Source of the DNA: a virus | Direction: 5' to 3' (one strand) | Virus record (IMG/VR): IMGVR_UViG_3300037042_000974 | Span: 1-21,450 of that record | Length of the DNA stretch: 21,450 bases | Shown: positions 15,158-20,088 of the stretch, in pieces | How positions within the stretch are numbered: the first letter of the stretch is position 1 | Layout of the letters: every line of letters begins with the position of its first letter | Translations under genes and position numbers: made by a program | Notes under the pieces: generated by a model | What the model was told of the DNA's origin: nothing | The model's input: only the letters and a program-made list of their open reading frames with translations | Databases searched by the model: none

Positions 15158-15293
15158 GGCGATCTGCGGCGCAACCGAGGCGGCGCGGACGGAACATGCG
15201 GCGGCTCTGGCTGACGATGGCGGGCCGCTTTCTCTGGTCACGGGCGCGCGGCTGATCCGCCTGATCGATGCCGGGTGTGCCAATGACACCTAG
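15066..15293 (+). CDS. Rz1-like outer-membrane lipoprotein (o-spanin), overlapping Rz
   Basis: Read in the +1 frame relative to the i-spanin, the frame from ATG 15066 encodes 75 residues. A hydrophobic signal sequence ends in a lipobox, LPVTGC with Cys24 as the lipidated residue, and is preceded by basic and aromatic residues (MLRHANAWTRW). The mature 52-residue part (VSVASGEAICGATEAARTEH ..) is short, as in o-spanins, though not Pro-rich like lambda Rz1. Overlap of Rz1 with the 3' part of Rz in a different frame is a known arrangement. Longer in-frame starts (14985) would spoil the signal peptide. Its TAG overlaps the start of the next gene. Confidence 0.8.
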   Translation: MLRHANAWTRWAACLMLTLPVTGCVSVASGEAICGATEAARTEHAAALADDGGPLSLVTGARLIRLIDAGCANDT

Positions 15294-16425
15294 ACAACAA
15301 AAGGCCGTCGAGGTGTTCAAGCGCACGGGCAACGTGTCCGAGGCGGCGCGCGAGTTTGGCATCAATCTGCGCGACTTTATCCGGCTGCTAGACCGCGCGG
15401 GCTTTACGCCAGATGTTCGAAAAGATTACCGGATAGATCCCGCCATCGCTGACAGCATGAAGGCCGTTGGCACAAACATGGTCCCGTCGCTGGCTTGGGT
15501 GAAGGTTCCGGCCAAAGACGAGGAGCCTGGCTATTCCGTCATGCTGCGCCCCGAGGCAGAGCAGCCAGAGGCCGTCGCTGATCGCATACGCGCGGCGCTG
15601 GAGGGCATGGTGCCTGCCGAGCCTGTGCCGGCACCTGAAAGCGTCATGGCCGATCTGTGCGCCGTTTATCCACTCATGGACGCCCACGTCGGGATGATGG
15701 CGTGGGGTCGCGAAACAGGCTCACAGGACTATGACCTCGGCCACGCGGCTCAGGACATGCGGCACGCCTTTGGCAAGGTGCTGGCGCTCACGCCTGCCGC
15801 CGAGCAGGCTGTCTTGCTGATCGGTGGCGATTACTTCCACAGCGACGACACCAGATCCGAGACGCCTGCCAACCGCCACAAGCTGGACGTTGACGGGCGC
15901 TTCTGGAAGGTGCTTGACGTTGGCATCGGGATAATCGCAGAGACCATCCACAAGCTGCTCCAGAAGCACGCCAACGTGCTGGTGCGCGTGCTGCGTGGCA
16001 ACCATGATCCGCACAGCAGCATGACGCTCAACTTCGCCCTGGCAGAGCGTTATCGCAATGAGATCCGGGTTTCTGTTGAGAAAGATCCGCGCGATCTGTT
16101 CATGCTGCAATGGGGCAAGTGCGCGATCTTCGCCCACCACGGGGACAAGGGAAAGCCGCAGCAGATGGCGCTCTACTTGTCGGATGTCTGCCCGTTCTGG
16201 TCGCAGACGCGCCATCGGCACTATCTGACGGGCCACGTCCACCATGACCAGGCCAAGGATCTCGGGCCGCTGCGCTATGAGAGCCTGCGCGCATTCTGTC
16301 CGCCCGACGCTTATGCCGCCGGCATGGGATATGGTGGCCGACGTGCTTTGCAGTCTATGACTTTCCACAAAGTGGACGGTCTTGTCATGCGGGCGTTGGA
16401 CCCGATCGATAGGTTTTTGGATTAG
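15283..16425 (+). CDS. Metallophosphoesterase with N-terminal helix-turn-helix
   Basis: The 380-residue product combines an HTH-like segment at residues 10-42 (FKRTGNVSEAAREFGINLRD) with a calcineurin-like phosphoesterase domain at about 125-365. The metal and catalytic motifs are all present: D133-x-H135 (MDAHVG), G182-D183 (IGGDYFHSDD), G239-N-H-D242 (RGNHDPHSS), H285-H-G-D288 and G317-H-V-H320. This set is shared with Mre11/SbcD-type nucleases and other phosphoesterases; phages carry similar proteins labelled as metallophosphatase or putative exonuclease. No SbcC-like partner is in the window. ATG 15283 overlaps the o-spanin stop; an in-frame ATG at 15268 is less likely. It closes the late operon, immediately before the structured element. 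Confidence 0.82.
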   Translation: MTPRQQKAVEVFKRTGNVSEAAREFGINLRDFIRLLDRAGFTPDVRKDYRIDPAIADSMKAVGTNMVPSLAWVKVPAKDEEPGYSVMLRPEAEQPEAVADRIRAALEGMVPAEPVPAPESVMADLCAVYPLMDAHVGMMAWGRETGSQDYDLGHAAQDMRHAFGKVLALTPAAEQAVLLIGGDYFHSDDTRSETPANRHKLDVDGRFWKVLDVGIGIIAETIHKLLQKHANVLVRVLRGNHDPHSSMTLNFALAERYRNEIRVSVEKDPRDLFMLQWGKCAIFAHHGDKGKPQQMALYLSDVCPFWSQTRHRHYLTGHVHHDQAKDLGPLRYESLRAFCPPDAYAAGMGYGGRRALQSMTFHKVDGLVMRALDPIDRFLD

Positions 16426-16426
16426 T

Positions 16427-16527
16427 CGCGAGGGGCGCTAAGGTTAAACCGAGCCGTAGCGCGAACATGGTTATCGACCAACACAAAGCAACCCGTGACG
16501 GTTTCTTGTTTGTGTGCGCCCCTCGCG
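16427..16527. other. Long inverted repeat with nested hairpins at the convergent junction
   Basis: A perfect 12-bp inverted repeat, CGCGAGGGGCGC (16427-16438) and GCGCCCCTCGCG (16516-16527), begins one base after the phosphoesterase stop and ends 14 bases before the stop of the leftward operon. Inside, 16481-16491 (ACACAAAGCAA) pairs with 16506-16515 (TTGTTTGTGT), ten pairs with one bulged G and directly adjoining the outer 3' arm. TGGT/ACCA (16468-16471/16477-16480) forms a small hairpin directly adjoining that one. It could be a bidirectional terminator or processed RNA end, or a small structured RNA. No T-run follows the outer stem in either direction. Confidence 0.6.
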
Positions 16528-16541
16528 GGTTTCGTATCAAA

Positions 16542-16853
16542 TCACCCCTGCGCCTGCAACCTCTTTTGATGCTCGATTTCGTCCAGGGCGCGCTGAATTG
16601 CAGCCTTGCTGGCAGACAGCTTGACCTTGGGTTTGGTTTCGCCGTCGATCACGTCAACCCACACCTTACTCTTCGGGCTGACACGTTGCGGCGAGAACGG
16701 GTGCATGGGCAGCGTGATGCCGAAACGCTCGCAGGCGGATGCGATGCTGGATCTGTGCATTCCGTAGTGGGCCGCTGTGAGTGTAAGATGCCAACCCTTT
16801 TCACGGGCGGCGGTCAGCATGTCTTTGGTGATGTGGCGTCTAGGCGGTGCCAT
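16542..16853 (-). CDS. Small HTH-like protein, last gene of the leftward operon
   Basis: The 103-residue product has a probable helix-turn-helix at residues 10-47 (ITKDMLTAAREKGWHLTLTA, then AHYGMHRSSIASACERFGI) followed by a Lys-rich linker (SPQRVSPKSKVWVDV) and a charged C-terminal helix (SASKAAIQRALDEIEHQKR). It probably binds DNA as a small regulator or a recruitment factor, but I cannot name a family. AAGGA lies eight bases before ATG. It starts within the end of the gene upstream (14-base overlap). Confidence 0.7.
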   Translation of the reverse strand: MAPPRRHITKDMLTAAREKGWHLTLTAAHYGMHRSSIASACERFGITLPMHPFSPQRVSPKSKVWVDVIDGETKPKVKLSASKAAIQRALDEIEHQKRLQAQG

Positions 16854-17013
16854 TGTGTTTTTCCTTGATCTTGTTGATGTCGTCTAAGTTTTGGCTGGCA
16901 AGATATTCCACCAGTTCAAGCTGTTCTTGCGTGACCCACCAGCCCGGCAGCTTGACGTAACCTGCGTCTCGCAGGGCGCGGGCCGCTGGGCTGTCGCTGG
17001 CGGATCTAGTCAT
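16840..17013 (-). CDS. Small hypothetical protein (57 aa)
   Basis: ATG at 17011-17013 (reverse strand) overlaps the previous stop as ATGA and the frame ends TAG at 16840-16842. The product reads MTRSASDSPAARALRDAGYV then KLPGWWVTQEQLELVEYLAS. The 'ALRDAGYVKLPGWWVTQEQLELV' style recurs in short early proteins of related phages, as I recall. The Gly-Trp-Trp element and amphipathic helix suggest a protein-interaction peptide; function unknown. Its upstream AAAGG site lies inside the direct repeat described at 17017-17048. Confidence 0.7.
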   Translation of the reverse strand: MTRSASDSPAARALRDAGYVKLPGWWVTQEQLELVEYLASQNLDDINKIKEKHNGTA

Positions 17014-17204
17014 GTGCCTTTGATCTCTGCGAGGGTGGCGCGGGCTTTGTGAAAGTCGCGATCCTCTGTGTAAAACCCCAAGTCCACTGCAAGACCGTCC
17101 CGTTCCGCCTGCACCTCGGCAAGCTGTGCGCGGAGGGTGGTGATGATTTCACGCAGCTTGCGTTCGGTGTCAGCGAAGGTTTCTTCGTGCTGTGGGTCAC
17201 TCAT
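17010..17204 (-). CDS. Coiled-coil early protein bracketed by direct repeats (64 aa)
   Basis: The product begins MSDPQHEETFADTERKLREI and continues with a heptad-like helix (TLRAQLAEVQAERDGLAVDL) before ending KARATLAEIKGT. An AAAGGAG ribosome site lies upstream of ATG 17202-17204; a longer frame to 17285 would run into the upstream gene. The last eleven residues, KARATLAEIKG, are also present at the end of the upstream gene, encoded by a nearly identical 32-base repeat. Probably a small coiled-coil scaffold or regulator; no family recognised. Confidence 0.72.
   Translation of the reverse strand: MSDPQHEETFADTERKLREIITTLRAQLAEVQAERDGLAVDLGFYTEDRDFHKARATLAEIKGT
17017..17048. repeat. 32-bp direct repeat, copy 1
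   Basis: This copy matches 17213-17244 at 31 of 32 positions (the only difference is G at 17031 against A at 17227). On the reverse strand it encodes KARATLAEIKG at the end of one small gene and includes the AAAGG site of the next. The copies are 196 bases apart. Confidence 0.9.
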
Positions 17205-17502
17205 GGCTCTCTCCTTTGATCTCTGCAAGGGTGGCGCGGGCTTTCGTAACCTTGCGGATTTCCCCCAAAGTTTCTGACAGCACATGGAGTTTGTAATGCT
17301 CTCTTTTCATTGCCATCCCTGACCCTTTAAGGCCTTTCATTTCTTGGTGGTGTTTGATGCGGCGCACCATGAGATCATCAATTGCAGCCAGCTTGGCCGT
17401 CAGGGCTTCGATGCGGTCGGCGGCTTCATACTCAAGGCTGTCGAAACGGTTTCCTTTCTGCCTCTTACTCCGCAGCCGTGCGATCAGTTCTGCGTCAGTC
17501 AT
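17197..17502 (-). CDS. Helical early protein (101 aa)
   Basis: From ATG 17500-17502 (overlapping the previous TGA as ATGA, with GGGGAG nine bases upstream) the frame encodes MTDAELIARLRSKRQKGNRF, then EYEAADRIEALTAKLAAIDD and further charged helices, ending TKARATLAEIKGESHE. The opening 'ELIARLR.. YEAADRIEALTAKLA' is the pattern of many small phage proteins (often beginning with 'AADRIEEL'), with no assigned role. Coiled coil is likely in residues 25-60. It shares its C-terminal KARATLAEIKG with the downstream gene through a DNA direct repeat. Confidence 0.75.
   Translation of the reverse strand: MTDAELIARLRSKRQKGNRFDSLEYEAADRIEALTAKLAAIDDLMVRRIKHHQEMKGLKGSGMAMKREHYKLHVLSETLGEIRKVTKARATLAEIKGESHE
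17213..17244. repeat. 32-bp direct repeat, copy 2
   Basis: This is the partner of 17017-17048. It lies in the 3' part of the gene at 17197-17502, in the same reading frame as copy 1 in its gene, and overlaps the ribosome binding site of the 64-residue coiled-coil gene. Confidence 0.9.
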
Positions 17503-17669
17503 TTCACACAACTCCCCTGCACCCACTGTTTGTCGGCAGCGATGCACTGCTCATACCGCGCCTGACCTCGCTCCCAGTCGGTAAGGATCAGATGACCGAT
17601 GCCGTAGATAAAGAACGCAAGACAGGCGATGCCCGCCAGCGGCAAGATGTTTTTCCAGAAGTCAGTCAT
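17499..17669 (-). CDS. Small single-pass membrane protein (56 aa)
   Basis: GAGGAGG precedes ATG 17667-17669 at a good distance. The product starts MTDFWKNILPLAGIACLAFF and has one membrane helix to about residue 29 (IYGIGHLIL), then a charged segment DWERGQARYEQCIAADKQWV with two cysteines (residues 42 and 54) that could pair in the periplasm. The pattern 'YEQCIAADKQWVQGSC' is known to me from small phage proteins of unknown role. It could modify the host membrane, for example in exclusion, but nothing proves this. Confidence 0.72.
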   Translation of the reverse strand: MTDFWKNILPLAGIACLAFFIYGIGHLILTDWERGQARYEQCIAADKQWVQGSCVK

Positions 17670-17740
17670 TTCGTCCTCCTCAGTGGGCAATCACGCCCTT
17701 GGTTGCAGTCACCGTGACAGGGTGGGCAGGTTTCGCTCAT
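17666..17740 (-). CDS. Cys-rich microprotein (24 aa)
   Basis: ATG 17738-17740 overlaps the upstream stop (ATGA) and the TGA at 17666-17668 overlaps the next start (ATGA), so the short frame exactly fills the gap in the operon. AGGAG lies upstream. The product contains TCPPCHGDCNQGRDCPLRR: four cysteines and one histidine in 15 residues, a likely zinc-binding or redox knuckle. Shortness leaves some doubt, but the double overlap and dense cysteines argue that it is translated. Similar Cys-rich peptides occur in other phages, to my recollection. Confidence 0.6.
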   Translation of the reverse strand: MSETCPPCHGDCNQGRDCPLRRTK

Positions 17741-17931
17741 GGCTCCATCTCCTGTTCAATCGGCAGCACCTCGCAGGTCATGTTGTAATCGTAGTCCAGC
17801 GTGTCGCCGACAGCCGCCTTTGCCGCCTTGCAGGCCTCCTCGGTGACGTAGGGGATGCCGTAGTTGGCACCGTCGAGCGGGCCACTCAATGCGGTGATCC
17901 ACAGGATCGTCATGTAGGTGATTTCGGTCAT
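17737..17931 (-). CDS. Small hypothetical protein with hydrophobic N-terminus (64 aa)
   Basis: The product begins MTEITYMTILWITALSGPLD and continues GANYGIPYVTEEACKAAKAA, ending CEVLPIEQEMEP. The N-terminal stretch is hydrophobic but short; it might be a weak signal or anchor if translation begins at the second Met (residue 7). Two cysteines (positions 34 and 53) fit an exported disulfide-bonded fold, with the 'TEEACKAAK' helix typical of small periplasmic-type phage proteins. GGGAGATGAAG directly precedes ATG, the same leader as in the gene upstream. Function unknown. Confidence 0.65.
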   Translation of the reverse strand: MTEITYMTILWITALSGPLDGANYGIPYVTEEACKAAKAAVGDTLDYDYNMTCEVLPIEQEMEP

Positions 17932-17943
17932 GCTTCATCTCCC

Positions 17944-18210
17944 TCAGTGCTGGGTTTGTGGTTTGCTATCGTGCAGGTCTGCCATCCGGCGCAGTCCCAT
18001 CGAAACCACGCTGCTGTCCAATCCGCGTGTCTGGCCATAGGTGTAGATCGATGCGACCAGGCCAGAAATCACCTCGGCAGCGTCGTCGTGATACGCGCAG
18101 TGGATGGTCAGGGTTAGGGCGCACAGTTCCGCCTCGTCCATCTCATCCGGCAGCGCATCCATCACAGCTTGCAGGTGTTCTTCGGTCATGTTGGGGGATG
18201 GATCGCTCAT
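17944..18210 (-). CDS. Hypothetical early protein (88 aa)
   Basis: The product starts MSDPSPNMTEEHLQAVMDAL and is acidic and helical (PDEMDEAELCALTLTIHCAY), followed by 'EVISGLVASIYTYGQTRG' and 'SSVVSMGLRRMADLHDSK'. No membrane segment or metal motif is clear, and I do not recognise the family. The start overlaps the previous stop (ATGA) and has GGGAG upstream. It may be a regulator or host-takeover protein, but the sequence does not say which. Confidence 0.7.
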   Translation of the reverse strand: MSDPSPNMTEEHLQAVMDALPDEMDEAELCALTLTIHCAYHDDAAEVISGLVASIYTYGQTRGLDSSVVSMGLRRMADLHDSKPQTQH

Positions 18211-18632
18211 TCTTCATCTCCCGGCAAATCAAAACACGTCAGCCGCACAACGCGGAAATCTGCGACCAATTCGGCCAGCTTGGCTGCCACGATGGCGTCA
18301 CTCATGTTGAGATCCTCGGCGATTTCCTCGACGCTGGCGCGACCCTGTTTCAGGTTGTCCAAGATCCAATCGGCCAGTCCGTCCCTGGCTGGCTGTGGCT
18401 GCTGGATCGGAGTGTCGTCGATCAGCTTGACTGCCATCCACGGCGTCTTGTGACCGTGTGTCATGTTCGGCACGACGATGGCCTGCAACCGCTCACCAGG
18501 CCGCACAGGCCGCTCTGCGGTGTTTTTGCTAGGGATGAAGATATTCTGCGTCATGTCGTCTGCCATGACAGCAAAGCTGCTACCAGTGGGCAGCACGTTG
18601 GTGACAATAATTTCGGTTAGGTCATTCTGCAT
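18207..18632 (-). CDS. OB-fold-like plus winged-helix protein (141 aa)
   Basis: Two parts are visible. Residues 5-70 show strands like a cold-shock/OB domain (TEIIVTNVLPTGSSFAVMAD, NIFIPSKNTAERPVRPGERL, AIVVPN). Residues 84-133 look like a winged helix (GLADWILDNLKQGRASVEEI, AEDLNMSDAIVAAKLAEL, then wing strand FRVVRLT). The combination suggests a nucleic-acid-binding early protein that might act on single-stranded DNA or RNA and on operators. I have seen similar OB-plus-wHTH proteins in phage early operons, without a proven role. It starts 11 bases inside the upstream gene. The ribosome site (GGAGC) is weak, so coupling is likely. Confidence 0.72.
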   Translation of the reverse strand: MQNDLTEIIVTNVLPTGSSFAVMADDMTQNIFIPSKNTAERPVRPGERLQAIVVPNMTHGHKTPWMAVKLIDDTPIQQPQPARDGLADWILDNLKQGRASVEEIAEDLNMSDAIVAAKLAELVADFRVVRLTCFDLPGDEE

Positions 18633-18807
18633 TGTCTTGCTCCAGCTTCTTCAATTGGTCTTCGGCGTCTCGGATATAAAATGCCAAAACGGTCGTCTCT
18701 TGTGACAGCCAGGATGGCCTGACACCGCTTCCATATCTCGCCTCAAGATCGGCAAGCTGTTTCTCCTTGGTGGCGATGTATTCGCGGAGTTTGTCTGCTT
18801 CGGTCAT
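18622..18807 (-). CDS. Small coiled-coil protein (61 aa)
   Basis: ATG 18805-18807 overlaps the previous stop as TGATG. The product (MTEADKLREYIATKEKQLAD then LEARYGSGVRPSWLSQETT) has a first helix, a Gly/Pro turn and a second helix (AFYIRDAEDQLKKLEQDN), so it probably folds as a helical hairpin or dimer. A GTG at 18810 would add one residue. No family recognised. Confidence 0.68.
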   Translation of the reverse strand: MTEADKLREYIATKEKQLADLEARYGSGVRPSWLSQETTVLAFYIRDAEDQLKKLEQDNAE

Positions 18808-18998
18808 CACATGATCCCCAATCTGTCCAAGGCGAAGTATGATTTCTTGTAGGACGCGATGAGGCGATCCACGCTGTCAATCTTCGCAGTGATCTGCGGG
18901 TTTGGCGTAGTGTCAGCGACGATGGTCAGCGTCTCGCGATAATCCCACAGCGCGGTCAGCACGATGTGGGTGTCCATTGCTCCGAGTTTTACTGCCAT
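18807..18998 (-). CDS. Small hypothetical helical protein (63 aa)
   Basis: ATG 18996-18998 gives MAVKLGAMDTHIVLTALWDY, followed by RETLTIVADTTPNPQITAKI and VDRLIASYKKSYFALDRLGI. A longer frame upstream exists but lies over another small gene, so the ATG after it is chosen. The product is a compact helical protein with a central Thr-Pro-Asn turn. It may form a dimer through the two helices. No function is recognised; it is linked to its neighbour by TGATG at its stop. Confidence 0.65.
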   Translation of the reverse strand: MAVKLGAMDTHIVLTALWDYRETLTIVADTTPNPQITAKIDSVDRLIASYKKSYFALDRLGIM

Positions 18999-19000
18999 GA

Positions 19001-19105
19001 TTAAAACCCCATAGCATAGCCGATCAGCATCAGGCCCCAGCCGATGGCGAAGATTGCGATACAGGCGAGCAGGTCGGCGATGGCGTCCCGAATGCGGTAT
19101 TTCAT
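19001..19105 (-). CDS. Very small membrane protein (34 aa)
   Basis: ATG 19103-19105 with AAGGAGAACC upstream encodes MKYRIRDAIADLLACIAIFA followed by IGWGLMLIGYAMGF and TAA. A basic start and one long hydrophobic helix give a single-pass membrane peptide. The 'KYRxRDAIADL..FAIGWGL..IGYxMGF' pattern recurs, to my memory, in phages of alphaproteobacteria. It could alter the host membrane or pair with the membrane protein farther down the operon. Two bases separate it from the next gene. Confidence 0.68.
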   Translation of the reverse strand: MKYRIRDAIADLLACIAIFAIGWGLMLIGYAMGF

Positions 19106-19141
19106 TTTTGGTTCTCCTTGTTGATGTTGGCCTTCTGGATG

Positions 19142-19159
19142 CCAGCCCCGCAAGGCTGG
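19142..19159 (-). other. Small hairpin in the 65-base gap
   Basis: CCAGCC (19142-19147) and GGCTGG (19154-19159) form a perfect six-pair stem with a six-base loop, between the gene ending at 19171 and the one starting at 19105. No T-run follows on the reverse strand, so it is more likely a message-stability or attenuation element than a terminator. I saw no gene in this gap. Confidence 0.4.
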
Positions 19160-19170
19160 TCACCGGAACG

Positions 19171-19383
19171 TCAAGCTGTGAAGAGTTCGCCGTCCTGAGT
19201 TTTCTGAATGATGTCCAGCGCAGGATCTGTGCGCGCCATCATCGCGTCGGCAAATGGCACATTTACCGCGTATTCGTGCCGATAGCCGAGATGCAGCGCA
19301 GCTTCCTTGCGGTCGTAGTTGATCCACAGCATCGCATCGCCGCGCGCGCTTTTCAGTTTGTTGATGATTTCCAAGGCTGTCAT
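19171..19383 (-). CDS. Hypothetical early protein (70 aa)
   Basis: From ATG 19381-19383 (AGGAGAACC upstream) the product reads MTALEIINKLKSARGDAMLW, INYDRKEAALHLGYRHEYAV and NVPFADAMMARTDPALDIIQ. A mixed alpha/beta fold is likely. Frames extending to 19725 overlap other genes and were rejected. The 17 bases covering its ribosome site and start are identical to those of the small membrane gene at 19001-19105. No family recognised. Confidence 0.7.
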   Translation of the reverse strand: MTALEIINKLKSARGDAMLWINYDRKEAALHLGYRHEYAVNVPFADAMMARTDPALDIIQKTQDGELFTA

Positions 19384-19397
19384 TTTTGGTTCTCCTA

Positions 19398-19532
19398 TCA
19401 AAACGGCGGATCTTCGCCGGGGTAAGTTGGTTTCCACTGGGGCGGCGCGTAGGCTGCTGCCTGTGTGGCTGGCTTCGGTGGTGCCTGCCGGGGGATGATC
19501 CCCAGCAGGTCGAGGTGGTCGGCGAGGGTCAT
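19398..19532 (-). CDS. Small Pro-rich protein (44 aa)
   Basis: ATG 19530-19532 overlaps the previous TAA as TAATG and the frame ends TGA 19398-19400. The product begins MTLADHLDLLGIIPRQAPPK with a short helix and continues with a Pro/Ala/Gln-rich extended tail ending TYPGEDPPF. The pattern (helix then Pro-rich arm with a C-terminal 'GEDPPF') resembles short proteins in other phage early operons. It may bind partners through the Pro-rich arm. Function unknown. Confidence 0.6.
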   Translation of the reverse strand: MTLADHLDLLGIIPRQAPPKPATQAAAYAPPQWKPTYPGEDPPF

Positions 19533-19738
19533 TAGATGCGAACGTATCCAAAGCAGTCATCGCCCTCTGGCTTGTAAAGGCCTTGCCGCGACAGCGTCGA
19601 AAGATGGGCGCGAAACTCATAAACCGACTGCCCGGTCTGGCGAGCGTTGTCGAGGTAGACTTGGCCCCACTGGTCATCCGTCTTGACTTCCACTTCGGCG
19701 CGGAGCGAGGCGAGGGTTTGTTCAACGGTGTAGGTCAT
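19532..19738 (-). CDS. First gene of the leftward operon, hypothetical (68 aa)
   Basis: ATG 19736-19738 is chosen because AAGGA lies eight bases upstream; ATG 19745-19747 is in frame but has the AAGG immediately adjacent. The product begins MTYTVEQTLASLRAEVEVKT and contains NARQTGQSVYEFRAHLSTLS, ending KPEGDDCFGYVRI. The final half has the feel of a small winged-helix (helix 'SVYEFRAHLSTLSRQGLY' followed by a strand 'CFGYVRI'), so it may bind DNA. As the first gene after the divergent promoter region it could act early as a regulator. This is uncertain. Confidence 0.68.
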   Translation of the reverse strand: MTYTVEQTLASLRAEVEVKTDDQWGQVYLDNARQTGQSVYEFRAHLSTLSRQGLYKPEGDDCFGYVRI

Positions 19739-19869
19739 GTTGGTCATCCTTGTTTGCTAGTTCGTGTAATCACCATACAGCCTACTACACCGCGTGCAAG
19801 CAAATAATTGCACTTGACGCGTCTTTTTTTAAACAATAAGCCTAAACCACCGCAACAAGGAGAACGCCA
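19739..19869. promoter_or_regulatory. Divergent early promoter/operator region
   Basis: This 131-base gap lies between the leftward operon and the rightward repressor-like gene. Leftward, TTGCAC (reverse of 19794-19799), a 16-base spacer and TATGGT (reverse of 19772-19777) make a fair sigma70-type promoter. Rightward, TTGACG (19814-19819) is a -35 candidate but its -10 (TAAGCC near 19837-19842) is poor. GACGCGTC (19816-19823) is an eight-base palindrome followed by seven T. The segment is visibly AT-richer than the genes. Confidence 0.55.
19794..19813. promoter_or_regulatory. Putative operator, GTGCAA-N8-TTGCAC
   Basis: A perfect six-base inverted repeat with eight-base spacing spans 20 bases. 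Its left arm is the -35 element of the leftward promoter, and its right arm abuts the TTGACG of the rightward promoter candidate. This is the right place and shape for a binding site of the adjacent HTH protein. Confidence 0.5.
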
Positions 19870-20088
19870 ATGATGGCTCAAACTCAAATCCGGCTATGGT
19901 GCGCGCAGGACGGGCGCAAACTTGGCTGGCTCGCAAAAAAAGTGCCGGTCGCCAACTCCAGCCTTTCCCGCTGGATGACGGGCCGCGTCGTGCCGTCCGC
20001 AGTTTACCGCCACCGCCTGGCCGACATCACCGGGATCGAGGATCTGCGGTTTGAAGAAGAATGGATCGCAGAAGGAGCAATGTCGTGA
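19870..20088 (+). CDS. Cro/repressor-like HTH protein (72 aa)
   Basis: The product (MMAQTQIRLWCAQDGRKLGW ..) has an XRE-type helix-turn-helix at about residues 17-50: KLGWLAKKVPVANSSLSRWM then TGRVVPSAVYRHRLADITG. The 'LAKK..V.NSSLSRWMTGR..P' run is the recognition unit. Its size suits Cro or a small repressor lacking a dimerisation domain. AAGGAG lies seven bases before ATG 19870; a second ATG follows at 19873. It is transcribed away from the leftward operon over a symmetric operator, so it probably controls the early switch. The stop overlaps the next start (GTGA). Confidence 0.75.
   Translation: MMAQTQIRLWCAQDGRKLGWLAKKVPVANSSLSRWMTGRVVPSAVYRHRLADITGIEDLRFEEEWIAEGAMS

Noticed and set aside
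16427-16527. Possible tRNA within the convergent gap
   Set aside because: The small hairpin GG-TTATCGA-CC recalls a T-arm, but the invariant T-loop bases, a clover-leaf acceptor stem and an anticodon arm cannot be assembled on either strand.
16467-16868. Forward frame of 133 codons starting in the inverted-repeat element
   Set aside because: It is antisense to two small genes that have good ribosome sites and start/stop overlaps.
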